Source: Pedobacter sp. (GTDB lineage: Bacteria > Bacteroidota > Bacteroidia > Sphingobacteriales > Sphingobacteriaceae). From it: DNA of 64,000 bases. Below are positions 43,440 to 51,171 of the stretch, in pieces. The stretch spans positions 62,001 to 126,000 of the forward strand of contig NZ_JAVHXT010000005.1 in the NCBI RefSeq assembly GCF_031119335.1, written 5' to 3'. The notes beneath the pieces were generated by a model. That model did no database searches, had not been told where the DNA came from, and worked only from the letters and a program-made list of their open reading frames with translations. Positions within the stretch are counted from its first letter, which is position 1; every line of letters begins with the position of its first letter. The translations under genes and the position numbers were made by a program.

Positions 43440-44537
43440 ATGAAAGGTTATCAGTTTTCTAAGTTTTTACCCAATGAATTGCCAAAAGGTGGTTTCGACG
43501 AGTTGTTGAAGTTATTTACGCAACTGCTAAACTACACCGCTGGCGATGCAGGTGAAGCTTTGGCTTGGATGAACGAACTTGACAAGCAGTACAAGTTCAC
43601 CAACAAAGATTACGGCATGGGCGATTTTATTGAAGACCTGAAGGAAAAAGGTTGCATCAGCGAGGAGAATGGGGAAACTAAAATAACGGCTAAAACAGAA
43701 CAGACTATTCGTAAATCTGCCTTGGAAGAGATTTTTGGAAAGTTAAAAAAGGCTGGGAAAGGTAACCACAACAGTAATATTTCGGGCATTGGCGAAGAAA
43801 AAAATGCGGATAGACGGGAGTTTAGTTTTGGCGATAGTTTAGACCAAATTGACATGACGGCTTCTATCCATAATGCGCAAATTAATCACGGTATTGGCAA
43901 TTTTACCCTTACCGAACGCGATTTGGAAGTAGAAGAAAAGGATTACAAAACTTTAACTTCTACGGTACTGATGATTGATATTTCGCACTCGATGATTTTG
44001 TACGGTGAGGATAGAATTACGCCTGCCAAGAAAACGGCAATGGCTTTAGCAGAGCTAATTAAAACGAAATACCCAAAAGACACCTTGGACATCGTGGTTT
44101 TTGGTAACGATGCTTGGCCAATAACGATTAAGAATTTGCCTTATTTGCAGGTTGGTCCGTACCATACCAATACTTTTGCTGGTTTAGAATTAGCTACCGA
44201 TTTGCTGCGCAGAAGAAAAACACATAACAAGCAAATCTTTATGATTACCGATGGCAAGCCAACTTGCCTGAAAGAAAACGGCAGATATTATAAAAACAGC
44301 GTAGGTTTAGATAGAAAAGTAATTGGAAAAACCTTGAATATGGCGGCGCAGTGCAAAAGATTGAATATTCCCATCACTACGTTTATGATTGCCAAAGACC
44401 CTTATTTGCAACAGTTTGTAAGACAGTTTACGGAAGTGAACGGCGGCAGGGCTTTTTACAGCTCACTCAACGGCTTGGGCGAATACATTTTTGAAGATTA
44501 TATTAAAAATAGAAGAAAGACATTTAGAGGAAGCTGA
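43440..44537 (+). CDS. von Willebrand factor A domain protein, partner of the next ATPase
   Basis: The 365-residue product has a helical N-terminal part (1-140) and a VWA domain (about 172-345) with an intact metal site: Asp180-x-Ser182-x-Ser184 in MIDISHSMIL, Thr in YHTNTFAGLELA and Asp in MITDGKP. No signal peptide or membrane helix is present, so it is cytoplasmic. With the MoxR-like ATPase 100 bp downstream it forms the usual AAA+/VWA pair that remodels or inserts metal into a client. Here the VWA gene comes first. The client is unknown. Confidence 0.85.
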   Translation: MKGYQFSKFLPNELPKGGFDELLKLFTQLLNYTAGDAGEALAWMNELDKQYKFTNKDYGMGDFIEDLKEKGCISEENGETKITAKTEQTIRKSALEEIFGKLKKAGKGNHNSNISGIGEEKNADRREFSFGDSLDQIDMTASIHNAQINHGIGNFTLTERDLEVEEKDYKTLTSTVLMIDISHSMILYGEDRITPAKKTAMALAELIKTKYPKDTLDIVVFGNDAWPITIKNLPYLQVGPYHTNTFAGLELATDLLRRRKTHNKQIFMITDGKPTCLKENGRYYKNSVGLDRKVIGKTLNMAAQCKRLNIPITTFMIAKDPYLQQFVRQFTEVNGGRAFYSSLNGLGEYIFEDYIKNRRKTFRGS

Positions 44538-44563
44538 AAGACCAAAGCTTAAAGACTAAAGCG
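44535..44563. repeat. AAGACTAAAG word repeat
   Basis: GAAAGACCAAAGCTTAAAGACTAAAG repeats the word AAAGAC-AAAG. The complement form is repeated at 55157-55200. Confidence 0.4.
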
Positions 44564-44586
44564 AAGTATTAAACACTGTCCTCAAA

Positions 44587-44619
44587 GTCCTCCCTTTTGG
44601 GGAGGATTTAGGTGGGGCT
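44587..44619. repeat. degenerate CCCC-type repeat between VWA and ATPase genes
   Basis: GTCCTCCCTTTTGGGGAGGA with TTTAGGTGGGGCT is an imperfect copy of the repeat at 12153. Confidence 0.55.
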
Positions 44620-44638
44620 ATTACAACATTTACAATAA

Positions 44639-46120
44639 ATGACAAAAGCAACAACACTAGGCGAATTAAAAGCCACCTCATACCAATCTTTAAGCGTTAA
44701 AGACGAATTAAGAAAGAATTTAATCACTCAACTACAAAACAAAGAAGCAGGTTTTGAAGGTATTTTGGGTTACGATGAAACAGTAATCCCAGAATTGCAG
44801 ACGGCAATATTGGCTCGTCATAACATATTGCTTTTAGGCTTACGCGGACAGGCGAAAACCCGTATTGCCCGTTTAATGGTGAACTTGCTAGACGAATACA
44901 TTCCATACATTGCTGGTAGCGAGATTTTCGACGACCCTTTGAACCCGATTTCGTGGTTTGGTAGAAATGAGATTGAAACTAAAGGTGATAAAACACCGAT
45001 TGCTTGGCTACACCGAAGCGAACGCTACACTGAAAAATTAGCTACCCCAGATGTAACCGTGGCAGATTTAATTGGCGATGTGGACCCGATTAAAGCTGCC
45101 AACTTAAAACTGACTTATAACGACGAGCGTGTAATCCATTTTGGCTTAATCCCGAGAGCGCACCGCAGCATTTTTGTAATTAACGAATTGCCAGATTTGC
45201 AGGCTCGTATCCAAGTGGCATTGTTTAATATGCTGCAAGAAAAGGATATCCAAATTAGAGGTTTTAAATTGCGTTTACCTTTGGATATCCAGTTTGTGTT
45301 TACCGCAAACCCTGAAGATTACACCAACCGTGGTAGCATTGTAACTCCGTTAAAAGACCGCATTGAAAGTCAGATTTTAACGCACTACCCTAAAACGATT
45401 GAAATTTCTAGAAAAATTACTTTCCAAGAAGCAAAACTAACCGATGAACAACGCTTAATAGAAGCGGATGGATTGGTGAAGGATTTGGTAGAGCAAGTGG
45501 CTTTCGAGGCTCGAAAGAGTGAATATATCGACCAAAAATCGGGTGTTTCTGCTCGTTTAACTATCTCTGCTTTCGAGAATTTAATTAGTAACGCAGAGCG
45601 AAGAATGTTGGTAAGCAGAGAAAAATCGACCTTTGTACGTATTTCAGATTTTAGTGGAATTATTCCGGCGGTTACTGGGAAGATTGAGCTGGTTTACGAA
45701 GGAGAATTGGAAGGGCCAGCAAAAGTAGCCCATACGTTAATTGGCAAAGCGATTAAGCATTTGTTTGCAAGATATTTTCCAGACCCTACGAGAGCGAAGA
45801 AGAGCAAAACCGCTAATCCATATACTGAAATTACCGAATGGTTTACCGAAGGCAATACCATTGATGTGGATGATAACCTTACTTTAACGAATTATAAAAA
45901 AGAACTGCAAAAGGTTAATGGATTAGAGGCTTTGGTAAAGAAATTCCATCCTAAATTGAGCGAAAACCAAACTTTGTTATTAATGGAATTTGTGCTGCAT
46001 GGTTTATCGGAATACTCGCAACTGAACAAAAACTATTTAAATGGCGGTTTCGGTTTCTCTGATATGTTTGATAGTTTGTTTAACGCAGATATGGAAGATG
46101 ACGAGCAGGATTTTGGGTAA
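44639..46120 (+). CDS. MoxR/Mg-chelatase-like AAA+ ATPase with non-standard Walker motifs
   Basis: The 493-residue product resembles the ATPase subunits of magnesium chelatase and MoxR. The Walker A position is GLRGQAKT (67-74), with Ala72 where Gly is standard. The Walker B is FVINELPD, with Asn182 where Asp is standard. The rest of the site looks normal: FTANPEDYTNRGSIVTPLKDRI carries sensor 1 and the arginine finger. A C-terminal helical part of about 190 residues ends in an acidic tail. Some activity is likely, but it may be slow or the protein may rely on the partner VWA protein encoded upstream. Confidence 0.85.
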   Translation: MTKATTLGELKATSYQSLSVKDELRKNLITQLQNKEAGFEGILGYDETVIPELQTAILARHNILLLGLRGQAKTRIARLMVNLLDEYIPYIAGSEIFDDPLNPISWFGRNEIETKGDKTPIAWLHRSERYTEKLATPDVTVADLIGDVDPIKAANLKLTYNDERVIHFGLIPRAHRSIFVINELPDLQARIQVALFNMLQEKDIQIRGFKLRLPLDIQFVFTANPEDYTNRGSIVTPLKDRIESQILTHYPKTIEISRKITFQEAKLTDEQRLIEADGLVKDLVEQVAFEARKSEYIDQKSGVSARLTISAFENLISNAERRMLVSREKSTFVRISDFSGIIPAVTGKIELVYEGELEGPAKVAHTLIGKAIKHLFARYFPDPTRAKKSKTANPYTEITEWFTEGNTIDVDDNLTLTNYKKELQKVNGLEALVKKFHPKLSENQTLLLMEFVLHGLSEYSQLNKNYLNGGFGFSDMFDSLFNADMEDDEQDFG

Positions 46121-46129
46121 TATCTCTAT

Positions 46130-46221
46130 CGTCATTTCGACGAGGAACGAGGAGAAATCTAACGACTTGATACCACCTTGCTAGATTTCTCTCCCGAAGA
46201 AAAATCGGGATCGAAATGACG
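46130..46221. repeat. dispersed repeat, CGTCATTTCGA subfamily
   Basis: CGTCATTTCGACGAGGAACG with GAGAAATCTA on the left, TAGATTTCTC with TCGAAATGACG on the right. An inner CCCGA/TCGGG stem interrupts the right arm. Confidence 0.7.
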
Positions 46222-46236
46222 AGATGCCTAATAGAA

Positions 46237-46267
46237 GACTTACGAAGTTTTCGAAACTTCGTAAGTC
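46237..46267. repeat. GACTTACGAAGTTT palindrome, second copy
   Basis: Both 14-bp arms are identical to those at 39041-39071; only the loop differs. It is in the gap before the metallophosphoesterase gene. Confidence 0.7.
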
Positions 46268-46336
46268 TAAAAAGCAAAATTGAAACAAATCCATCAACAA
46301 AACATCTAACAAAAACACATTAATTTTACACCCCAC

Positions 46337-47596
46337 ATGGGAAGAACATTATTTCTAACAATACTCTGCTTCGTTATCATCTTACTCGACTTTTACTGCT
46401 ATTACGCAATTCTAGCTGTATTCAAAAAATGGAAAGATAGCACCAAACAATTCTTTAAAAAAGCTTGGTGGACAATTAACATCGCTTTAATTGTAGGTGT
46501 TTTCTGTGCTATCTACTTAAATCTATTTTTATCCGCAAGAGCAATTATTTTAGTCGCCTTTTTCTTAATTAGCACAGGTAAAATAGTAATGTTGCCATTT
46601 TTGCTAGTGGATGATTTAAGAAGGTTTGGCATCAAATTCTTCAAGTTATTGAAGAAGAAAAAAGAACCGACCGAAGCGGCAAAAGAAACTATCAAAGGCG
46701 AACCTATCAGTCGTTCTTCTTTCTTGGTAAAGGCAGGCTTAATTGCTGGAGCTGTGCCTTTAAGTTCTTTAAGCTGGGGCATTATTTCTGGCGCTTATGA
46801 TTACCAGATTAGAAGAGTTAATCTAAAGCTACCGAACCTACCAAAAGCTTTTGATGGCATCACTTTAGCACAAATTACAGATATCCACTCGGGGAGTTTC
46901 TACAACAAAACTGCCGTAAAAGGTGGTGTAGATATGTTATTGGCAGAAAAACCTGATTTAGTTTTCTTTACAGGAGATTTAGTGAACAACCTAAGCAGCG
47001 AACTCAAAGACTATCAAGATATTTTTAGCAAGGTAACTGCTCCTTTGGGTGTTTATTCTGTACTGGGCAACCACGATTATGGCGATTATCATTTCGGTAG
47101 AGGAACATCACCTGCAAAAGTTAAAAATCTACAAGATATGGTTGCTTCTCATAAAATTATGGGCTGGGATTTGCTGATGAACGAAAACCGACGCATAAAA
47201 ATTGGAGGAGAAGAAATTGGAATTGTTGGGATAGAAAACTGGGGCATGGGGCGTTTTCCCAAATACGGAAAAATGGAACTGGCCACACAAAACATGGAAG
47301 ATTTGCCTGTGAAGCTTCTACTGTCTCACGACCCCTCACACTGGCGTGGCGAGGTTTTAGAGAAGTACAAAGACATTGATGTTGCCTTTGCTGGTCATAC
47401 CCACGGAATGCAATTTGGCGTAAGGTTAAAAGATACGCAATGGAGCCCCGTACAATACATCTACAAAGAATGGGCAGGCTTGTACCAAGAGCAACAGCAA
47501 CAATTGTACGTTAATGTGGGCTATGGCTTTTTAGGCTATCCAGGGCGTGTTGGTATGTTGCCAGAAATTACGATATTTACTTTAAGCAAGGGATAA
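46337..47596 (+). CDS. membrane-anchored metallophosphoesterase
   Basis: The 419-residue product has an N-terminal membrane part of about three helices (about 4-24, 38-58, 62-84), a basic linker, a further hydrophobic segment after SRSSFLVKAGL (about 133-155), and a calcineurin-like domain from about 170. Metal ligands are present in order: QITDIHSG, FFTGDLVNN, VLGNHDYGDY, LSHDPSHW and FAGHTHGMQFG. It resembles YkuE-type enzymes that cleave phosphodiesters of lipids at the membrane; the substrate is not known. It probably continues into the UbiA-like gene 67 bp downstream. Confidence 0.9.
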   Translation: MGRTLFLTILCFVIILLDFYCYYAILAVFKKWKDSTKQFFKKAWWTINIALIVGVFCAIYLNLFLSARAIILVAFFLISTGKIVMLPFLLVDDLRRFGIKFFKLLKKKKEPTEAAKETIKGEPISRSSFLVKAGLIAGAVPLSSLSWGIISGAYDYQIRRVNLKLPNLPKAFDGITLAQITDIHSGSFYNKTAVKGGVDMLLAEKPDLVFFTGDLVNNLSSELKDYQDIFSKVTAPLGVYSVLGNHDYGDYHFGRGTSPAKVKNLQDMVASHKIMGWDLLMNENRRIKIGGEEIGIVGIENWGMGRFPKYGKMELATQNMEDLPVKLLLSHDPSHWRGEVLEKYKDIDVAFAGHTHGMQFGVRLKDTQWSPVQYIYKEWAGLYQEQQQQLYVNVGYGFLGYPGRVGMLPEITIFTLSKG

Positions 47597-47630
47597 GCGA
47601 TTGGCGTAAAGCGAAGTAAGTCTGAAATTA

Positions 47631-47663
<33 letters not shown>

Positions 47664-47664
<1 letters not shown>

Positions 47665-48563
47665 TGCTCAAAAAACTAGGTTCATCCATCTTAGATTTTC
47701 TACTGTTCAGCAATTTATTTATTGCTATCTGTGCAGTTGCCCAAGGTTTGGTCACCTATCATTTATTGAAAGCTAAGCCAAGTGAACACGTATTGGCTTT
47801 TTTGTTCTTCTCAACCTTATTGATTTACAACTTGGCGGTGTTGCTTTCCAAACCGAAAGAACCTCAAAATTCACCGTTTAAGAGGGTTAGATGGATTTTC
47901 GCCCATCATCGCTTAACAATATCCACCACATTAATTTCGACATTATGCCTAATTCCGCTGGGCTTGCTATACCTCAGTTTTGAAGCAAAATTATTGATGG
48001 TATTTGTGGGTTTATTGGCTGTTGCCTATAACATACCTTTTCTAACCTTAAACGGTAAAAAAATTGGTCTGCGCAACATTCCCGGCATTAAATTATTTCT
48101 AATTGCTTTTGTTTGGGCAAGTAGTTGTGTTTTGTTACCAATTGTAGAGCTAGAGAGCGTTACCAGCACACATCAAATTAATGTGCCTTTAAGTGAAACA
48201 GTTTTATTGGTGGCCAAAAGATTTCTGTTCATTTGCGCTATCACGGTGCCATTTGATATCAGAGATTTATTTCAGGATAAGCTGTACGAACTCAAAACCA
48301 TTCCGGTGGTTCTGGGTGAAAAAAAAGCCTGGATTTTCTGCCAAGCTTTATTAGCAATTTACTTATTGCTTTTAATTTTATTTACCCAAGGCATCAATAT
48401 CGATGTAATTGGATTAACATTAACCGTAATACTAACAGGTTGGCTCATTTTTAAATCGAACATTAAAAGAAACGAGTATTTCTATTTCTTTTACCTTGAT
48501 GGAACCATGTTATTGCAGTATGTAATGTTGGTACTTTTTGGTTTGCTGAGCACCATTCTTTAG
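47664..48563 (+). CDS. UbiA-like membrane prenyltransferase family protein
   Basis: The 299-residue product has about eight membrane helices. The loop DIRDLFQDKLYELKTIPVVLGEKKA (about 190-215) fits the second Asp-rich motif of UbiA prenyltransferases (DxxxD). The first motif, NDxxDxxxD, is not seen; the corresponding place reads LIYNLAVLL. So the Mg-diphosphate site is incomplete and the protein may not be a working transferase. UbiA enzymes join prenyl chains to aromatic rings for quinones or haem. Its start codon overlaps a dispersed repeat. Confidence 0.7.
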
Positions 48564-48568
48564 AGGGT

Positions 48569-48651
48569 CGTCATTGCCAGCTCGACTGGCAATCGTAATG
48601 CGATAAAATAAAATATTTCGCTTTAAGATTCCCGTTTTCACGGGAATGACG
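48569..48651. repeat. divergent CGTCATT repeat with two hairpins, between convergent genes
   Basis: It begins CGTCATTGCCAG with hairpin GCCAG/CTGGC and ends with hairpin ATTCCCGT/ACGGGAAT followed by GACG. The second stem may serve as a terminator for either gene. Confidence 0.5.
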
Positions 48652-48677
48652 CAACAATGAAAAGTAATTAGCTCTAC

Positions 48678-49370
48678 TTAACTCCCTACATTAAACCTAT
48701 AACCAACGCCCCTTACGGTTTGCAATAACTGCGGATTATCTGGATTTACCTCAATTTTTTTACGTAAACGTACAATGTGCATATCCAAAGTACGGGTATT
48801 CACATCAGAGTTGTAACCCCAAACTTCCAGCATTAAATCTTCTCTGCTAATCACCTGATTTGGATTGCGTAAAAAGTAAAGCAAAATCCTATTTTCTAAG
48901 ATAGTCAGCTCAATTTTTTTACCATCACGGAATAAAGTGTGGATATTTGGATGATGCTCCATATTACCAAAACGATGGATTTCTGACTTATCGCTGTTAA
49001 GTAAAAACTTCACCTTACTATCTAACATCGCTATCAACACTTCTGGATTAAATGGCTTTGTAACATAGTCTGAAGCTCCAAATTGATAAGCATCAATCTT
49101 ATCTACGTCTTGCGCTTTGGCAGTCATCATAATTATCAAACCTTCAAAGCCTTGTTTACGCACCTCTTCGCAAACCTCAGAACCCTCTTTGCCTGGCAAC
49201 ATCCAGTCCAACAATACAATGTCAGGTTTTTCATCAGTAATAGTTTGTACAGCAGCAATACCGTCTGCTTCTTCTATTACTTGGTATCCTTCTGTTTTTA
49301 AACGCATTGCTGTTAAAAAACGCAGGTTTTCATCATCCTCAACAATTAATATTTTGATATCTTTTGACAT
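48678..49370 (-). CDS. OmpR-family response regulator
   Basis: The 230-residue product has a receiver domain with phospho-acceptor Asp55 (VLLDWMLPG), acidic pair near 11-13 and conserved Lys in YVTKPFNPE, and a winged-helix DNA-binding domain from about 130 (LTILENRILLYFLRNPNQVI, TRTLDMHIVRLRKKIE). It is complete. It follows a histidine kinase gene by 109 bp on the same strand and should be its partner. Targets are unknown. Confidence 0.95.
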   Translation of the reverse strand: MSKDIKILIVEDDENLRFLTAMRLKTEGYQVIEEADGIAAVQTITDEKPDIVLLDWMLPGKEGSEVCEEVRKQGFEGLIIMMTAKAQDVDKIDAYQFGASDYVTKPFNPEVLIAMLDSKVKFLLNSDKSEIHRFGNMEHHPNIHTLFRDGKKIELTILENRILLYFLRNPNQVISREDLMLEVWGYNSDVNTRTLDMHIVRLRKKIEVNPDNPQLLQTVRGVGYRFNVGS

Positions 49371-49379
49371 ATTTTTTGA

Positions 49380-49478
49380 ATTTTGAATGAGTAAATGAGT
49401 GAATGAGTAAATTACCCCTCACACGAATCTCTTCACTCCGTTAGCATTTATTTAATCATTTATTCCTTTACTCATTTC
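49380..49478. repeat. AATGAGTAAA word spacer between kinase and regulator genes
   Basis: GAATGAGTAAATGAGTGAAT runs into a further GAGTAAA and is matched later by TTTACTCATTTCATCATT. The kinase TGA stop (49480-49482) lies at its edge. Confidence 0.5.
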
Positions 49479-49479
49479 A

Positions 49480-51156
49480 TCATTGAATAAAAGGTAGTAC
49501 AATCTTAAATTCTGTTCCTTTATTTACAACGCTGCGAACGCTGATATCGCCTTTCATAAAATTAACAAGTTCCTTACAAAAAGCCAAACCCAAACCCACA
49601 CTTCCTGCCTGGTTATACTGATTTTGTACGCGATAAAATTTCTTAAAGATATTGTTTATTTCTGAAGCGGGAATACCAATACCCGCATCTTTGAAACGTA
49701 AAACAACTCTATCTTTTATTAAACGGGCGGTGATATGTAATTGTTTTTTATCTGGCGGAGAGTATTTATAAGCATTCTCCATCAAGTTATCAAACAAACT
49801 GCCCAACAAAACCGGATCTGTAGTGAAATGAATTAAGTCGGTAACTTCATAAGTCAGCTTAAAATCTGGATGCTTTAATTGATGAACGTCTATGGTACTT
49901 TCGATAAACTCGGTGATATTAATCCGATCTTCATTAAGCTTTATGGCTTTGTTTTCAATTTGCGTAAACGCAAGTAACTTATTCATCAAACCATTCAGCT
50001 TATCGGCTTCTTCATCTAATATTTTCCCATAAAGCTTTTGTTCGCGTTCCGAAATACTTACCGCACTCTTGATGTTATTTCCGGCAATTTTGATTACACT
50101 CACCGGTGTTTTAAACTCATGCGTTAAATTGGTGATAAAATCGTACTGTAGTTTAAACATTTTATGATTAATGTTCAGGTTTCTATAGATTAGAAATGCT
50201 ACCAAAAGCAACAAACCATAAAAAAGCAATATCAGCGCCGCTATTGGCAAAAAGTAACTAAAAATCTCCTTCTTAATAAAAGATTTGGCAGAAATAAAGT
50301 AAAGCTTATAGGCTGAGAAAGGACCTCCTAAAGTAATTTCACCTGTTACATATTCCGAAGAAGTTTCCAAGGGATCGTAGGTTACAGGCTCTATGCGTAC
50401 AGATTGATAAAGCAAAGGACGATTATTCTTAATCTTCATCTTCATTGGATCTAGCTCAAAAGAAAGCATATCTTGCTGATAAATTGGTTCCGAAATCAGT
50501 TTCTCATTTATCATCTGCTTATAAACCTTCAAATCTTCAAACCTCGGAATATTAAAATAATCAATTCTATTGGGTTTGATGTTCGAAAAATTACTGAACA
50601 AATCTTCCTGCGTAGGCATTCTTGCCGTGTCTAACCTATGCACAAACGTATATAGCTTTAGTGCCAGTTCGTTGAAATTTTCGAGTGTTGCGTTGGAAGC
50701 AATAGAGTTCGTTCCAAAAATTTTTACCGAATCTGCCGGAATATAGGTGCCAAATTGATAAACGCTTTTCATTCCGACAGAAAAATTGCCTACGTTCAAA
50801 CCATTCTCTTCATATCTCGAATTACGAACTTCTGCATCAAAAAACACCACTCTTTTAACAAAAGGATATTTCAATAAAATTGTATCAACAAACTTGGAGG
50901 CCGTAGTCGAATCCAGATAACCATTGTAGTAAGAAATTTCAGGAATTTTGTTCAGAAAGAAATCGTTGTAAGGTTTGATACTTTCTTCGAGTACATTCGT
51001 TTTTGCAGAAACAAAATCGCCCTCTATTTTCTTTGTACTAAAATTAAAAGCTAGAAAAAGTGATAGGACGAATAGAACTGAAATTAATCCAATGAACGTA
51101 GCGATAAGGGAGAAATTTTTGCGGTATCCGCTTTTTTTTACTGTTTCTATAGGCAT
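49480..51156 (-). CDS. membrane sensor histidine kinase
   Basis: The 558-residue kinase has a membrane helix at about 14-35, a periplasmic sensor region of about 240 residues without a recognised fold, a second helix near 285-310, and then the kinase core. The H-box is FITNLTHEFKTPVSV, the N-box DNLMENAYKYS, the G1 box FKDAGIGIP and the G2 box GSVGLGLAF. There is no HAMP domain between helix two and the H-box region. It lies 15 bp after the stop of an S9-fold lipoprotein and upstream of the response regulator, so the three form one operon. Confidence 0.94.
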   Translation of the reverse strand: MPIETVKKSGYRKNFSLIATFIGLISVLFVLSLFLAFNFSTKKIEGDFVSAKTNVLEESIKPYNDFFLNKIPEISYYNGYLDSTTASKFVDTILLKYPFVKRVVFFDAEVRNSRYEENGLNVGNFSVGMKSVYQFGTYIPADSVKIFGTNSIASNATLENFNELALKLYTFVHRLDTARMPTQEDLFSNFSNIKPNRIDYFNIPRFEDLKVYKQMINEKLISEPIYQQDMLSFELDPMKMKIKNNRPLLYQSVRIEPVTYDPLETSSEYVTGEITLGGPFSAYKLYFISAKSFIKKEIFSYFLPIAALILLFYGLLLLVAFLIYRNLNINHKMFKLQYDFITNLTHEFKTPVSVIKIAGNNIKSAVSISEREQKLYGKILDEEADKLNGLMNKLLAFTQIENKAIKLNEDRINITEFIESTIDVHQLKHPDFKLTYEVTDLIHFTTDPVLLGSLFDNLMENAYKYSPPDKKQLHITARLIKDRVVLRFKDAGIGIPASEINNIFKKFYRVQNQYNQAGSVGLGLAFCKELVNFMKGDISVRSVVNKGTEFKIVLPFIQ

Positions 51157-51171
51157 ACCAATGCTCTCGCT

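Noticed and set aside
44639..46120. Magnesium chelatase for chlorophyll synthesis
   Set aside because: No large chelatase subunit or other bacteriochlorophyll genes are present; the MoxR-like AAA+/VWA pair is a more general reading.
46700..46790. Twin-arginine signal in the metallophosphoesterase
   Set aside because: The segment reads SRSSFLVKAG with a single Arg, and it lies after membrane helices, not at the N-terminus.
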